From Tribonema minus (taxonomy: Eukaryota; Sar; Xanthophyceae; Tribonematales; Tribonemataceae), in the NCBI GenBank assembly GCA_017506865.1, contig JAFCMP010000525.1, positions 1,240,001-1,304,000 of the forward strand: a stretch of 64,000 bases of DNA, written 5' to 3'. The translations under genes were made by a program, and so were the position numbers. Under the pieces are notes generated by a model. It was given only the letters and a program-made list of their open reading frames with translations, was not told the origin of the DNA and searched no databases. Below are positions 36,101 to 47,669 of the stretch, in pieces (positions within the stretch are counted from its first letter, which is position 1; each line of letters begins with the position of its first letter).

Positions 36101-39100
36101 CGTGCGCTGGGTCGGGGCTACGGCGTGACAGTGGGCAGGGTGCCGCTGACGACCGCTCGCAAAGCCGGTGGCGACGCCGCGGGGTGCGTGCCGCGCACGA
36201 GGGGCAGCGTGCGCAGGACCCCGAGGACGTAGGGTGTTTGACTGGTGGCAGTTCACGAGCAGCACTCCCGAGGCACACGCGCTGGCACCGGCCCTCAGCG
36301 CTGCTCTGGTGTAAAGCGACAGGCTGCACGTCCAGCTGAGCCGCAGCGGCGGCGCGCCGCTGTGCACATCTCCCTGCAAATGTGTACGCACGGGGCGTAT
36401 TGCTGAAGTCAGCGTCATGTTCACTCTGGAACAACGTGCGCTGGTACCAATGCTAGCCCTGCTACCCTGTGGCACCACACATCTCCCCGTAAACAACATG
36501 TAGGTACAGTTTACTGCTGAAGTCAGCTTCCTGCTCATTCTGATTAACGTGGGCTGGCATAATGCTGCCCTGTGTGCAGCTTACGTGTACAACGACAGGC
36601 TGTACGACCTGCTGAGCCCCGCCAGTACTAACCCTACCCCTACTACTGTACTGTGGCACCGCTCAGGTGTACAACGACAGGCTGTACGACCTGCTGAGCC
36701 CCGGCGATGGCGCGCCGCTGCGCATCCGTGAGGACGCGCGGCGCGGCGTGACGGAGGTGGCGGGGCTGACGCGGCGGCGCGTGTCGAGCGCCGCGGAGGC
36801 GCTGGAGTGCATCAGCGAGGTGAGCATCGCGGCGTCGCTACTTGTACAATTGCTGCATTTGACGATCGCCATGTTTGACGGCATACGTACTTCGAAGTAC
36901 ATGGTTCATGAATGTGACGCGGCGGCGCGTGTCGAGCGCTGCCGAGGCGCTGGAGTGCATCAGCGAGGTGAGCGCTTTGCGAGCAGGCTGTACCAACACA
37001 GTGGCGTGTGATAAAGCACGTGTACTTGAGGTGGCGGGGCTGACGCGGCGGCGCGTTTCGAGCGCTGCGGAAGCGCTGGAGTGCATCAGCGAGGTGAGAG
37101 CTTTCCATCGAAGCAGGCTGAATGTGGAAGTTGCGTGTGTTGAAGTACATGGTACTTGAGGTTTGACGGGGGTTCCCCCCGCCAGACCGCTTGGATGTGC
37201 AAGCTGGAGTGCATCAGCGAGGTGAGAGCTCCTCGGAGCAGCCACTTTGTTCAACAAGATGATTGTGTTGGACGGTATACGTAGGTACTTTAAAGTACAT
37301 GACTTATGAGTGTGTGACGTGCCGCGCTGCGCGTCCGCGCGCATATGGCCGCGTCGGTGAGGCACGATGAACACGGCTGGGGTCTTTCAGGCACCATACT
37401 CTGGGGAGATGAGGGGATTCCACAGACGGCACCTGCACTCACCCCGGGACTCACACATGCACGACGGTTGATAGGGTAGACTGGAAGAGCTTGCACAAGT
37501 CATAAGTCTGTCCTGCATGCCTGCTGCACTGGCGCAAGAACCCCACAGCTAGCATTGCTGTGAAGCAATGCGAGGCGCGCTTCTTGCTCGCGCCGGGGTC
37601 AGGGGCAAGGGCGAGGTGCTAGCGTAAGTGCAGGAGGGGTGGGGGGGGGGGGGGGGGCTCCCTACTCCATGCACAAACACAGGGCCACGTTAGCGGGGTT
37701 GAGGGAGCCGGGTTGCAGCGGGGCTTGCGCGCCAGCCTTGTGTATCCTGTTGCGATGCGGCCTTCTGAGGCAGCTGCACACTAACACTACCCGCCTTTGA
37801 CTGTGCGCTGCGCCTCGCGCATCACGCGTTCCGCAGGGCAACCACAACCGGCGCGTGGGCAGCACGGCGCACAACAGCGTGTCCTCGCGCAGCCACGCGA
37901 TACTGCAGGTGACGCTCCCACTTCAAGTTGCCTCCTCCCACTTCAAGTTGCCTCCTGCGGCGCTCGTCGGGCCCGCATTATCATGTTTGCTCTTGCAGTC
38001 TTTGATCTTGCAGTGCATTGAGACGCCCCGGGGTGCTGCTGAGCATCAATGCCTGTGCGGGTTAGAAGTGAACCGCGTGCGCTTTGTCGCATGCCCGCTA
38101 GCTGTCCGAAGCGGCTTGCCTGCTGCGTGGGCCAAGGCGGACTGATCCTGTTGGCTTTTTCTGCTCATACATTTTCTTTGCGAGAACCTGTTGTGGCACG
38201 TTAAGTCTAGTAAAGTAAAGTAAACGTGAGATCTATGTAGGGCCAACTGCAGCTGCTAAGCGGGGAGGCACGTACACCAACTTGGAGTGTGAGTTGGCGC
38301 ATGAAACAGGCACCGGCGCAGCGTCCCTCAAAGCGATCACCACAAGTGTACCACCTGCAGACTATACATGACCGCATCAGTTACATGCAACCGTTCGTTG
38401 TTCAGCCAGCGCAGCCCCCCCCCTCACCCACGCATGCAACCCCACCCCTCTCCATTCTCCCCACACCCCACCCACCCACACCCACACACACCCAACCCCA
38501 CCCCTCTCCATTCTCCCCACACCCTACCCACCCCCCCCCCCATTCCCCCCCCCCCCCCCCGCTTCAGGTGCACGTCCGCAGCGACGGCGTGCAGGAGTGC
38601 AGCGCGGTGATGAGCCTGGTGGACCTGGCGGGCAGCGAGCGCGCGGGCGCCGCCGCCAAAGACCGACAGCGCCTCACGGAGGCGTCGCACATCAACCAGG
38701 TGCGTGTGCGGCGGCGGCGGCAGCGCTCGGCTCTCTCACAGCCCCGCACGGGGGGGGGGGGGCAACGTGCGCGCTGGCAGCGTCGGTTCCCGGGCGCAGT
38801 GACAGCAGTGGCAGCTCTCTTCCACAGTCCTGTGCGGGTGTGTGTACGGGGGGGGGGGGGCAGCATGCGCCGGCAGCGCCGCTTCCCCAGCGGCGCCGCA
38901 AGCGAGCGGGCGCGCGCTTCGGGTGGCGACGCTCGCGAGTGGAATGCCAAAGAAAAGAAAAAGAGTTCAACGCGCGCGAGCAAGCGTCGGATCATGAGTC
39001 GTGCGGAGCTGCCGTCGGCGCGGCGGGGGCCGCGCAGAGAGCCGCATCGCGGCGCGCCGGGGGGGCGCGCGGGGCCAGGGGTACGGCGGGCACCAGAGTG

Positions 39101-42100
39101 GACGGAGCGCGGCGCGCGCTCACGGACGTGTCCACACCGGTTCTGTTGTCTTGAGCTGGTGGTACAGGTCGATGTGCGCGATGCTGGCCAAAAGGGCGTC
39201 CGCGGAGGCAGCGCTCGGAGGCGGTGCGCGCCTGTGCCGAGGCATGGTAGGTCACGATCCGCGGACAAGTGCGCAGTCTGTCAGCCACGCTTGCGTGGTG
39301 ACGGAGGCCACGACAGGGGGTGTTCTGAGCACTGTGCATCTGCGGAAGCAGGGTTACGGGGGCGGCTTAAGATGAGGCGAATGCCGCCGCTGGTCATTGC
39401 TGCAACGCCGCGCCACACGCGCCTGCTTCACGCACCCCCTGCCACGTGCCCCCCGTGAGCAGTGGGAGCGGCGCCGTCGTCGTGATCTTCCAGCCGATCA
39501 CCACCGCATCACACCAGCGCTTTCTACAGCGTTGGCTCTGAGAAGCGGGTGCGTATGCCGCGAGCGCTGACGCTGTGTCCCATCTAGCAACCGAATCGTC
39601 ATCGTGTTGAACCCCAGCTTATGACTACTGCGGTATGCCCCCCTCATCCCCCTACCCTCCGCTCGCCGCGCAGAGCCTGCTTGCGCTGGGAAACTGCATC
39701 AACGCGCTCAGCGGCGAGGGCGACGCGCAGTGCCAGGCCAAGTACCGCGACTCCAAGCTGACGCACCTGCTCAAGGTGGGTACATAGGCATGCCAAGACT
39801 TGAAGTTGACGCACCTGCTCAAGGTAGGTTGGTGCTTACGCGCCGCTGCCGCTGCTGCCGCCGCCGCTGCCGCCACGGCCACGGCCACGCAGTGGTCGGC
39901 ACGCACCGCCACTGCCGTCGCCTCGCGCGCTGCTTGCAATGCTGCGGCACGCACTGGGCCGACTCTGCTCGGTCAGCTCAGTTCACACGGTCGTCAGTGG
40001 GATCGGCCCTCTGACCACAGCAGCAATGACGCAAGCATGCATTGCGGGCTGGCAGCGAGTAGCATGCCACGTGCGGCTTTGGCAAACTCTATGTTCAATC
40101 CCGCTTGCGCACCGCGTTACGCTGCGTGTCTCAGGCAGGAGAGCGTGGTGCGCCACCGCAGTGTGGCGACTGCAGCGAGCTCGCTTGGCCTTGAGCAGCA
40201 CAGGGGTGGATTGCCGGCTACGAGCGCTGTTCCCACAATTGGTTGTAAGGCGCCGACGTCCCTGTCACCATCGTCAGCAGCGTACCATGTGCCAAGAAGA
40301 GGCTAGGTCTGCTCTCAACCGCCCTTGACGCACCAGACTTGTGTGCACTGAACCCCGCATGGGGCAGCCTCGTGATGGCCGTCAGCCAAAACCCTAGCCT
40401 TGACCTGAACTCTACTCAGAACCCGGAACCTCGCCTGGTCTCCGCCATAACCCTACTTGCGCCGCGCCACTCTCGCGCACAGGGGAGCATGAACGGGGCA
40501 CTGCAGCGTGGTGATGATCGTGGCGGTCGCACCTAAGCCTAGCCCTAACCCTAGCTCTGATCCTGACCCTAAGCTATGATCCTGACCCCAAGCTCTAATC
40601 CTGACGCTAAGCCTGAGACTGGGCGCACCACCCGAACCCCTGTCGTGCTGCTCTCACGCGCAGGGAAGCCTAGAGGGGCACTGCAGTGTGGTGATGATAG
40701 TGGCGGTCGCGCCCTGCAGCGGCACGTACGAGGACAGCCACAACGCGCTCAAGTACGCCAACCGCGCCAAGGAGATACGCGTCAAGTCCCCGTCCAAGGT
40801 CGGTTCGGGCGCAGCAGGCGCGCCCCCCGGTAGCTCGAAGTGTTGTCTCGCAGCGCCGGGTGGACGTTGAAATGTAAAGTTCTGATCTGACGCAGCGGCC
40901 GAGAGGTTGAATGACGCAGGGTAACCAAAGGCGTGCATGCGCGCGTGCCAATCAATGCGTGGGCATCACGGTTCACTGCCAGTAAGCTCTCGGGTACTTC
41001 ATCATAAAAGCGCTCATGGGTGCCTCAGAGGGCCCGCGTAATGATTTTCAAGGGCCAGTCGAATGGCGGGGACTGCGCCGTCCGCGCGTCTGGTGGGCAC
41101 CCGATGCGCAGACGGTACTGCCCCTGCGGGTGGGTTGCTGCAGGTGACGACGTGCCACTGCAGCCCGGTGCCAGCCGCAACTTGAACATGTTGCATTGCC
41201 TGTTGAGGGTTGCCCGCAGAGTGCCATCGCAAGCAGGAGGCAGGACAGGAAGCTGGTCTGCTCGTGTGAGGCCGTCGCTGCAGCTCACCGCGCGACGCTA
41301 GGCAGTCAGTCGCAGGCGGCGCGCGCAAGCGCATGGCGCGAATGCTGCGACGACCGCTTGCGCGCCTGCTTACAACGGTAATTGCCTGCAAGCGTCGGTT
41401 GCGAGCTTCAACTGCTGAGCGAGTGCACGACACACACGTGCAGCGGTCGCACACGCAACGTCATCAAATGCACTGCAACTTGCTGCGCAACGATCGGCTG
41501 CAGGCGGCGGAGCCTGCGCTCACGGCGCGCGAGCGGCGGCTCGTGGAGCTCAACGAGGCGCTCGTCGCAGAGAACGACGAGCTGCGTGCGGAGGTGCAGC
41601 GGCTGCTGCGCGTCGTCGCCGACGCGGAACGACGGTGAGAACAGAAGTACTTGTTGACTTCCGCTTGCGGGGCAAAACCCCTGTTTCGCACCACGTCACA
41701 TCACGTGTGCTCCCATTGAGGTCGTGCACGTTTTTCCCGCTGGTGTACGTCGAGCATGCACAGACACTCGCGGAGGTATCGTGGACTTGTGATTACACCG
41801 AGAGAAGCCGAGTGTCAGGAGGTTACGCAGGCATGTTACCACGATGCGGCGCCTCAGACCGCGCTGCCTGGACACCGGCGTCGCCACATGCGCGGCCCGG
41901 CGCTGCAGCTCCGCACGCGCAACGCATGATGATGCGCTGCGTCAGAAACCGCCGTTGACATGCAGTCTGCAGCGGCGGCGCAGAGCATGCGCATGCGCCG
42001 CGCCTCTGACGACGTCTGGGCGGGCGCCGCTGCGGCGGTGCGCGCCGCAGCATTGCTCAGCATCAGCGCTCGACCCACAGTAAGGCGCGCAGCGGCCGCA

Positions 42101-44550
42101 GCGCAGTGGAATGACGCTATGAGAGCAGTCTGTGTTTGACTGCGTGGCGCGCCCCTCCGCGTCAGGCAGGGTGGCACGCGGCTGTGCTTCTCAGTGGCGC
42201 CCCTCACGAGTTGCGCTCCTTGTCAGGGAGTACTTTGGGAGTCTGTGCATGATCAGGGCAGCGCGCCACGCGGGCGAGCCAGCAACGCGGACGGCGCCCA
42301 ACGCGAATGCGCGGACGGGGCGCGGCGTGCGGCGCAGCAGCGCGCAACGGCAGCGGCGCGGCGTCACGTGCGCACCAAACTCGTACCGTACCTCAGAGCA
42401 GCTCGAAGCGCTTCAAAGCATCGCGCTGCACGGCAGCGGTCCGCAGGTGCATTGCACAGGTGCTGCGCTGACAAATCCCTCACAGATCCCTGCGTACCGC
42501 GCGCTGCGGCAGGCGCGGCAGCGCGAGCACGGCCGGCGGCGGCGCGGCCAGCGACGACGGCGGCGCCGACGCTGACGACGAGTGGGGCTACAGAAACAGC
42601 AGGAAGCAGGTGGCGGAGTCGTCCTCCGCGGCAGCAGCGGCCGCGGCGGCGGCGCTGGCGCTCGCCATGCCGCCGCCGCCGCTGCCGCCGTCGCTGGCTG
42701 CAGACCTGCTCTCCCCTGTGGCCAGGCGCAGCAGCGGAGGCAGCGGGTACGGCGGCGGCGGCACCGGCGGCGGCGGCAGCAGTTACGGCGATGCGCACAT
42801 GCATCGGGAGTGTGCCGTGCCCGTGATCCGTGGCGGTGGCGGCGGTCGCGGCGGCGGCGGCACTGGCGTGGCCGGCAGCGCCACGGGTGGGCGCAACGCG
42901 CACTTCCAGCATGACTTCGTTCCACCTGTTGTCCGCGGCGGCGGCGGCAGCAGCAGCGGTGGCGGCGGCGGACACAGCACTGGCGGCGTCGCTGCTGCTG
43001 GCGGCGGCAGCGGCGGACTGCACGCGCGACGCCCATCCAGAGAGTCGCACGAGTCCATCGTGTCCATGGAGACCGTTGGCAGTGGCCGCGGCGGCGGCGG
43101 AGCGAGCGCCACCAACCACAACAAGCGCAGGGCGTCGCCGGTGCTGCCGTCGCCGCAGGCGCCGCTGCGCAGCAGCAGCGCGGCGGCAGCAGCGGCAGCG
43201 GCGGCGGCAGTGGCACAGGCGGAGATGGCTATCGCGGGCGCCATGGCTGCGGCGGCAGCTGCAGAGCGCGGCGGGTATGAGGATGCGGCGGAGGTGTCAG
43301 CGGCGGTGGCGGCGGCGGCGGTGCCCGTGCAGCAGGCGTCGTTGTGGGTGAGCTGCGTTTCATGCAAGCAGATGAGCGTGTTGTGGTCGCAGACGGCTGG
43401 GGTTTCAGCAGTGCTTTACCTTGCAGAGGTGGCAAACTTAGACAACAACAAATGCCTCTCATTCTGCAGTTTTCTGGCACTCTCAATGGCAGCTGTATGG
43501 GTGACGGTGCGCTGCTCACCGAGCGCGGGGCGAAGCGCCACGGCAGAGCATGCCCCCTCTGCGGGGAAACACGCCACTAATGCAGTAACGATGGGCACAG
43601 CACCGTGTGCAGGTGTAACCCTAGCCATGAGCCACAAGTGCGCAGCGTACGCCACCTTGAGCTTCCAGGGTGCGCACAAACGGGAATGCAGCCTCACACA
43701 ATGTACGCTCTCCTGCTGCGCGCGTGCAGCTTGCTGCGCGCATGGTGCAGCCACGGCGCGCGTCGGTCGCGAAGCGGCGGCGCGCCAGTTCAAGACTCGA
43801 GGACATGCCGGTCAGCGCGCACGCAGGGTCAGCGGCGGCGGCAGTGCACGAGCCGTTTCAGGTATGCCACGTGCTTCTGCCGAGTGCCCTGCTGCTAGGG
43901 TTGGTGTGTGATGACAGTCGTAGGCGCAACGAACCGCCTGACTGCTGTGCGCCGTACCCTCTGCCCGCCCTTCCAGCTGTCGCTGAGGACAACGCCTGAC
44001 GACTGTTGGCAGTGCGGGCTTGATCTAGCAAGGGATGTCAGGGCCTGAGCGCTGCGTGTCTGGCGCGGCGCTGCTTGTGTGAGGGGCGCGCGCGCGCCGA
44101 TGGCTCGACAGCAGCGCCGCGCGCCTCACCGCGCAGCGCTCCCCTGACACACACGTCGACCATCAAAGGCGAAGCGGAGAGCTCTGCATGCGCTGCGCCT
44201 GCCGCATGTGAAATCCGCCCTTAAGGCCTCAGGTGCTGACGATGCTCTTGATGCCGCGCTGCACGTCGCTGCTGGCGCAGGACTATGCGCTGCCCTGCGG
44301 CTCGGACCCGCCATCGCCTATCTGCAGCAGCCAGGCGTGGACAACCGCTGCCGCCATCGTCGGCGCATCCGCCGCCGCTGCGCACAGCAAGGCGAGCGCT
44401 GCCGCCAGTGCCGACCATTACGCGCAGCAGCGGCAGCTGCAACAACAGCAGCATCAGCACCAGCAGCAGTACCAGCACCAGCAGCAGCACCAGCATCAGC
44501 AGCACCAGCAGCTGCCGCAGCACCAGCAGCAGCAACAGCAGCACCATCAC

Positions 44551-44582
<32 letters not shown>

Positions 44583-45505
44583 AAGTCGCAGTGTCGCTGC
44601 GCTCGTGCACCGCCCCAGCTTTGTGAGCACCCCGACGGGCGCTGCAGGTGGCAGCGGTGGCGGCAGCGGCGGCGGCGGCGGCAGTGGCGGCGGCGGCGGC
44701 AGCAGCGGCGCGGTCGGCATGCATTGGACTCGCAAGGGCAGTGGCGGGAGCAGTGCGGCATCGCCGGCAGCGGCGCCCCAGCAACCCCTATCATTACAGG
44801 TATTGTGCACGCAGACTGGAATGCAGATGTACACGTATTTTGCAGGCGCTGTATGTACATGGCGCCAGGTGAAGTTTTCGTCTGGTGTACCTCAAAAGGT
44901 GTGGTTTTGTTGCATTCTCACCAGGCTTGGGACCTATGCCTTTGGGGCCCCGCAGTTGCAAGAAAACGGCATGACGGCAGCGGCAAGCAGCGGCGGCGGC
45001 GCAAATTGCCTGTCTCAGCGGCTTGCTGCCAGTCGCAGCAACGGCTGGGGTGTGGCGGTTACAAAGTTTGCGCTGGTTGCAGCATTCAGCCCAGCTCTGG
45101 CACAATGTGGTGATGTCAACGCTTGCTTCCTTCCTCCAACGTCAAAGTTGCCATTGTTCTGTCATAGCGTCACCTTATTATGTACATGTGGTATTAATTC
45201 AGCCCTTCAAAGCTGGAGACTTTGGAGTACATCAAGGTGATCGTCAACGTAGTTTAAGACACATTGTCACCACAAAGGTACATGCAGACTCTGTGGGCAA
45301 TGTTGACATTTACACGAACCTGGACTTTTTGCGCCCTCAGCAACAACCAGCAGCTGCATCAAAGTCACCACAACCTATACTATTGCCTTCTCACCGACAA
45401 AACACTTTGTGGGTATGTATGGGCATGCAGGTTCCGAAGTGGCGCACGTCGCTCAGCGCGCGATTACCCACCAGCCCGTGTCAGAAGCCGCCGCCGCCGC
45501 CGCAT

Positions 45506-45540
<35 letters not shown>

Positions 45541-47669
45541 GCCGCCGCCGCACCTGTCGCGCGTCCGCAGCTGGGTCGGCGGCGGCCACGCAGCCATCAC
45601 CGAGGGGCGCAGCCCCAACGGCACAGGTAATGGTGCCTGCTGCGGCTGACTTGCGTGCGCGTAGCGCGCCATGGCTGGCGCAGTGGCGGATGACGAAAGA
45701 GTGCTGTGCCAGCACAAACCTCAGAGCACGAGTGTGCTCGCGCGCCGGACCTCGTGGACAGGCGCCGTGCACACTTGCGAACGTCGGCAAAATCCAACAA
45801 CGCGCAATACCGCGTTAAAACGCGCTGCGAACGCACACCAGTGCGTTAATGCGCATTTCTGCCACAAGCTTGCATGCACCTTTCCACATCTTTGTGCGTT
45901 AAAGAGAGCTACAACGCGTTCAAACGCGTTACAACGAGTTTTCCGAAAAAAAGCACTACAATGCGTTTGCCCCGTGTTGAGGTTTCATGCTGAGGGTCAA
46001 AAACGCACTTTAACGCGTCACAACGCGTTTCTGGCAGTGGAATATGCCACAAACGCGCTATAATGCGTTTGCCGTTGTGTGGAGAATGCACTATAGCGCG
46101 CTATAACGCACCATAACGCGCACGTTGTGTGGAGAATGCGCGCTATAACGCACTATAACGTGCTCGAAACGCACAGAGGCGCGTTTCAGTGCACTTTAAT
46201 GTGCGGTCGGTTTTGCAGTGATGCCCACGCTTGGATGGTGTAGTCGGGGCGGACCCCATCCTCCCCCTGTGTCTCTTCCCATCCGAGCCCTTCGATCACC
46301 ATCCGATGCGGCCTTGGCGCGCGCATAGTCCACTGCTCTCTGCGCCAACGTGCGCGCCCCTGCCCGGCGCACTCAACCCGACACGCTCTCCCCCCTCCTC
46401 CCCCCCCCTCTCCCCCCACGCCACCCCCCGCAGCAGCGCACAGCGCCGCGCGCGCATCGCCGCACGCGTCGCCCGCCGCTGCCGCCGCGCCGCGCCTGTC
46501 GCTCATGTTGCCGCGGCCCGTGTCCGGCATCATGAAGGGGGTTGCGGGGGGGCGCGCCGCCGCTGCCGCCGCCGCCGCGGACAGGCGCGCGGCGGCGGCG
46601 GCGGCGGCGCCCGCGGAGGACGCGCGCTACAGGCGGCGCGCGCCGGGGCTGCAGCTGTTCCGGCAGGACTCGCTGGGTGAGTGTTTCGCGACGGTGTACG
46701 GGATCCACAGCACATGCATGTATGGCCGCTGACCCGTTGACCATGCTTCCACGTGTGGCTACGCTGGCACGTGGTGTGGAATGTTGTTAGAGAGGGACAA
46801 GGCATCGATGGTGGGCCCTTACGCTACACGCGGGCTGCGCGCGCGCGGAAGCGCGCTCACCGGGGCCTGCACGACCGCGCCGGTGACGCGTTCAGCGGTG
46901 TCCCCGCCATTTGGTGGCGCGTGGCATCAAAGGCGCCAGTGCGGCGAGCTGCGCCGCAAGTGCTGGCCGCGCACGTTGGGGCCTGCAACCGGTCTGGCCC
47001 GATTGCGTTGCCGTGCGCGCCAACACATGCTGTTTTGTACTTGGTGATGGTGGATTGCCGCCATGATCGTTGCGTTGACGTGGTCATCAGCGTCTGCGAT
47101 GTCCGGCGGCGGCGGCAAGATGGCGAGGGCAGTGCGCCAAGAAGCATATCGCGCCGCGGCGGGCACTGGCACATGCTCGCCGTGTGTGCTTGCACGCGCT
47201 GTGCCGTCTCCATGGCATGGCATGTCGCTAGCGCCATGCTGTTTGGTAGCGAATCAGAGAGAGCAGCGCCCGTTCACAGCACCCGGGGCTGCCGCACACT
47301 GGCAGTGCAGTAGTCGGGACCCCGCACATGGGCAGTGCGGCAGTCGCTGCTCCCGCCGGACCTAGTGGAAAAGGCGCATGTCACGTCGCGTTCGCGCGGT
47401 GTGCACCACGGTGCGTCGTTGAGAAGTGGCCATGCTCAACAGCGGTACGGAACAGACCAGCCTGCATGCGACAGCGTGCGTCACAAGGCCCTTGTTTAAA
47501 TATTGCGCCTTTCAAAGTTCATTCTAAAGACATGACGCCGTGCTGCTGAAGTGATGCCCTACTTGCACCGCTGCTGACGTCTCTGAGCACTGCTATCCCC
47601 CCTCCCCCCCGCCTCCCCCCCCCCCATGCTGCTGCTGTGTGTGTGTCGGTCCCCGCAGCTGGCGCATGA
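33136..47669 (+). CDS. Kinesin-8 family motor protein (KIF18/KIF19-like)
   Basis: Fifteen exons with agreeing phases: 33,136-33,465; 34,526-34,613; 35,442-35,575; 36,667-36,819; 37,837-37,908; 38,568-38,699; 39,674-39,775; 40,664-40,798; 41,504-41,634; 42,513-43,347; 43,751-43,861; 44,281-44,799 (could start at 44,233); 45,431-45,626; 46,434-46,676; 47,659-47,669. About 1,060 aa. Motor landmarks: [22 protein letters not shown] (P-loop), [11 protein letters not shown] (switch I), [12 protein letters not shown] (switch II), [24 protein letters not shown] and [10 protein letters not shown]. The [11 protein letters not shown] and [10 protein letters not shown] blocks fit kinesin-8, the plus-end-directed microtubule depolymerases of spindle and cilium. 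After the motor come a short coiled coil ([20 protein letters not shown]), a long Gly/Ala-rich tail, a basic patch ([15 protein letters not shown]) and a Gln/His-rich segment. The N-terminus has about 40 extra residues. The last exon (3 codons plus TGA) is the least certain. Confidence 0.9.
34308..34352 (+). repeat. 15-bp tandem repeat in kinesin intron 1
   Basis: Three copies of a CATGGGGCAGTGGC unit in tandem, ending in a CAGTGGCCCACC junction. Confidence 0.8.
36366..36575 (+). repeat. Imperfect two-unit repeat (about 110 bp) in kinesin intron 3
   Basis: Units 36,366-36,471 and 36,478-36,575 share ACATCTCCC, GCTGAAGTCAGC, the ATT/AACGTG blocks and a GCTGCCCTG/GCTACCCTG end. It lies directly upstream of the exon 4 acceptor echo, so it may be an older round of the same duplication process. 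Confidence 0.5.
36585..36703 (+). repeat. Acceptor-side echo of kinesin exon 4
   Basis: The first 37 bp of exon 4 (from GTGTACAACGACAGG) occur at 36,667-36,703 and, identically, at 36,585-36,621. The upstream copy has no AG directly before it (TTAC precedes it; the nearest GTGCAG is 5 bp away). Confidence 0.9.
36767..37227 (+). repeat. Donor-side echo array of kinesin exon 4 (four copies)
   Basis: The end of exon 4 plus its gtgag donor occurs at 36,767-36,825 (genuine), 36,916-36,974, 37,028-37,100 and 37,204-37,227. Donors start at 36,820, 36,969, 37,095 and 37,222, giving periods of 149, 126 and 127 bp. Intron spacers also repeat a TAC(TTCGAA/TTTAAA)GTACATG palindrome-like block. Confidence 0.9.
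37920..37959 (+). repeat. 20-bp tandem duplication just after the exon 5 donor
   Basis: Two copies of ACTTCAAGTTGCCTCCT(CCC/GCG) start at 37,920 and 37,940, twelve bases into kinesin intron 5. Confidence 0.85.
38702..38900 (+). repeat. Imperfect duplication in kinesin intron 6
   Basis: Two units of about 115 bp: GGCAGCGCTC...CACAG...G-run...GCTGGCAGCGTCGGTTCC at about 38,718-38,790, and GGCAGCTCTC...CACAG...G-run...GCCGGCAGCGCCGCTTCC at about 38,810-38,886. Confidence 0.6.
39749..39830 (+). repeat. Donor-side echo of kinesin exon 7
   Basis: The exon end plus donor (GACTCCAAGCTGACGCACCT... then CTCAAGGTGGGT) at 39,749 is repeated 48 bp downstream as GACTTGAAGTTGACGCACCT... CTCAAGGTAGGT. The second copy has its own gtaggt donor. 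Confidence 0.85.
40470..40710 (+). repeat. Acceptor-side echo of kinesin exon 8 with telomere-like spacer
   Basis: 40,470-40,530 repeats 40,651-40,710 (acceptor plus the first codons of exon 8, including CTGCAG(C/T)GTGGTGATGAT and GTGGCGGTCGC). The upstream copy retains an acceptor-like CGCACAG. The spacer 40,531-40,620 consists of degenerate CCCTAA/CCTGACCCTAAGCTCT units. Confidence 0.85.
44438..44580 (+). repeat. CAG/CAC trinucleotide tract coding for Gln/His
   Basis: Within kinesin exon 12, interrupted CAG/CAA/CAC codons give a long Gln/His-rich segment, followed at about 44,640-44,710 by GGC repeats coding for poly-Gly. Length variation between individuals is expected. Confidence 0.85.
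45799..46205 (+). repeat. 10-bp-phased AACGCG array in kinesin intron 13
   Basis: Decamers of the form AACGCGNNNN recur in clusters. Examples: AACGCGCAAT/ACCGCGTTAA/AACGCGCTGC from 45,799; AACGCGTTCA/AACGCGTTAC/AACGAG from 45,913; AACGCACTTT/AACGCGTCAC/AACGCG from 46,002; TAACGCACCA/TAACGC from 46,104. Spacing inside clusters is 10 bp. Two copies of GTTGTGTGGAGAATGC also occur (about 46,074 and 46,124). Confidence 0.85.

Noticed and set aside
42364..43216. Long minus-strand frames opposite the kinesin tail exon
   Set aside because: Shadows of GGC/GCG repeats; the plus frame has matching splice phases and kinesin context.
22928..45609. 17-bp identity ATCACCGAGGGGCGCAG between a protease intron and a kinesin exon
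   Set aside because: One shared 17-mer is close to chance expectation for a 64-kb self-comparison, and the flanks do not align.
45799..46205. CRISPR-like array
   Set aside because: Units are 10 bp with no 25-40-bp repeats or unique spacers, inside an intron of a eukaryotic gene.
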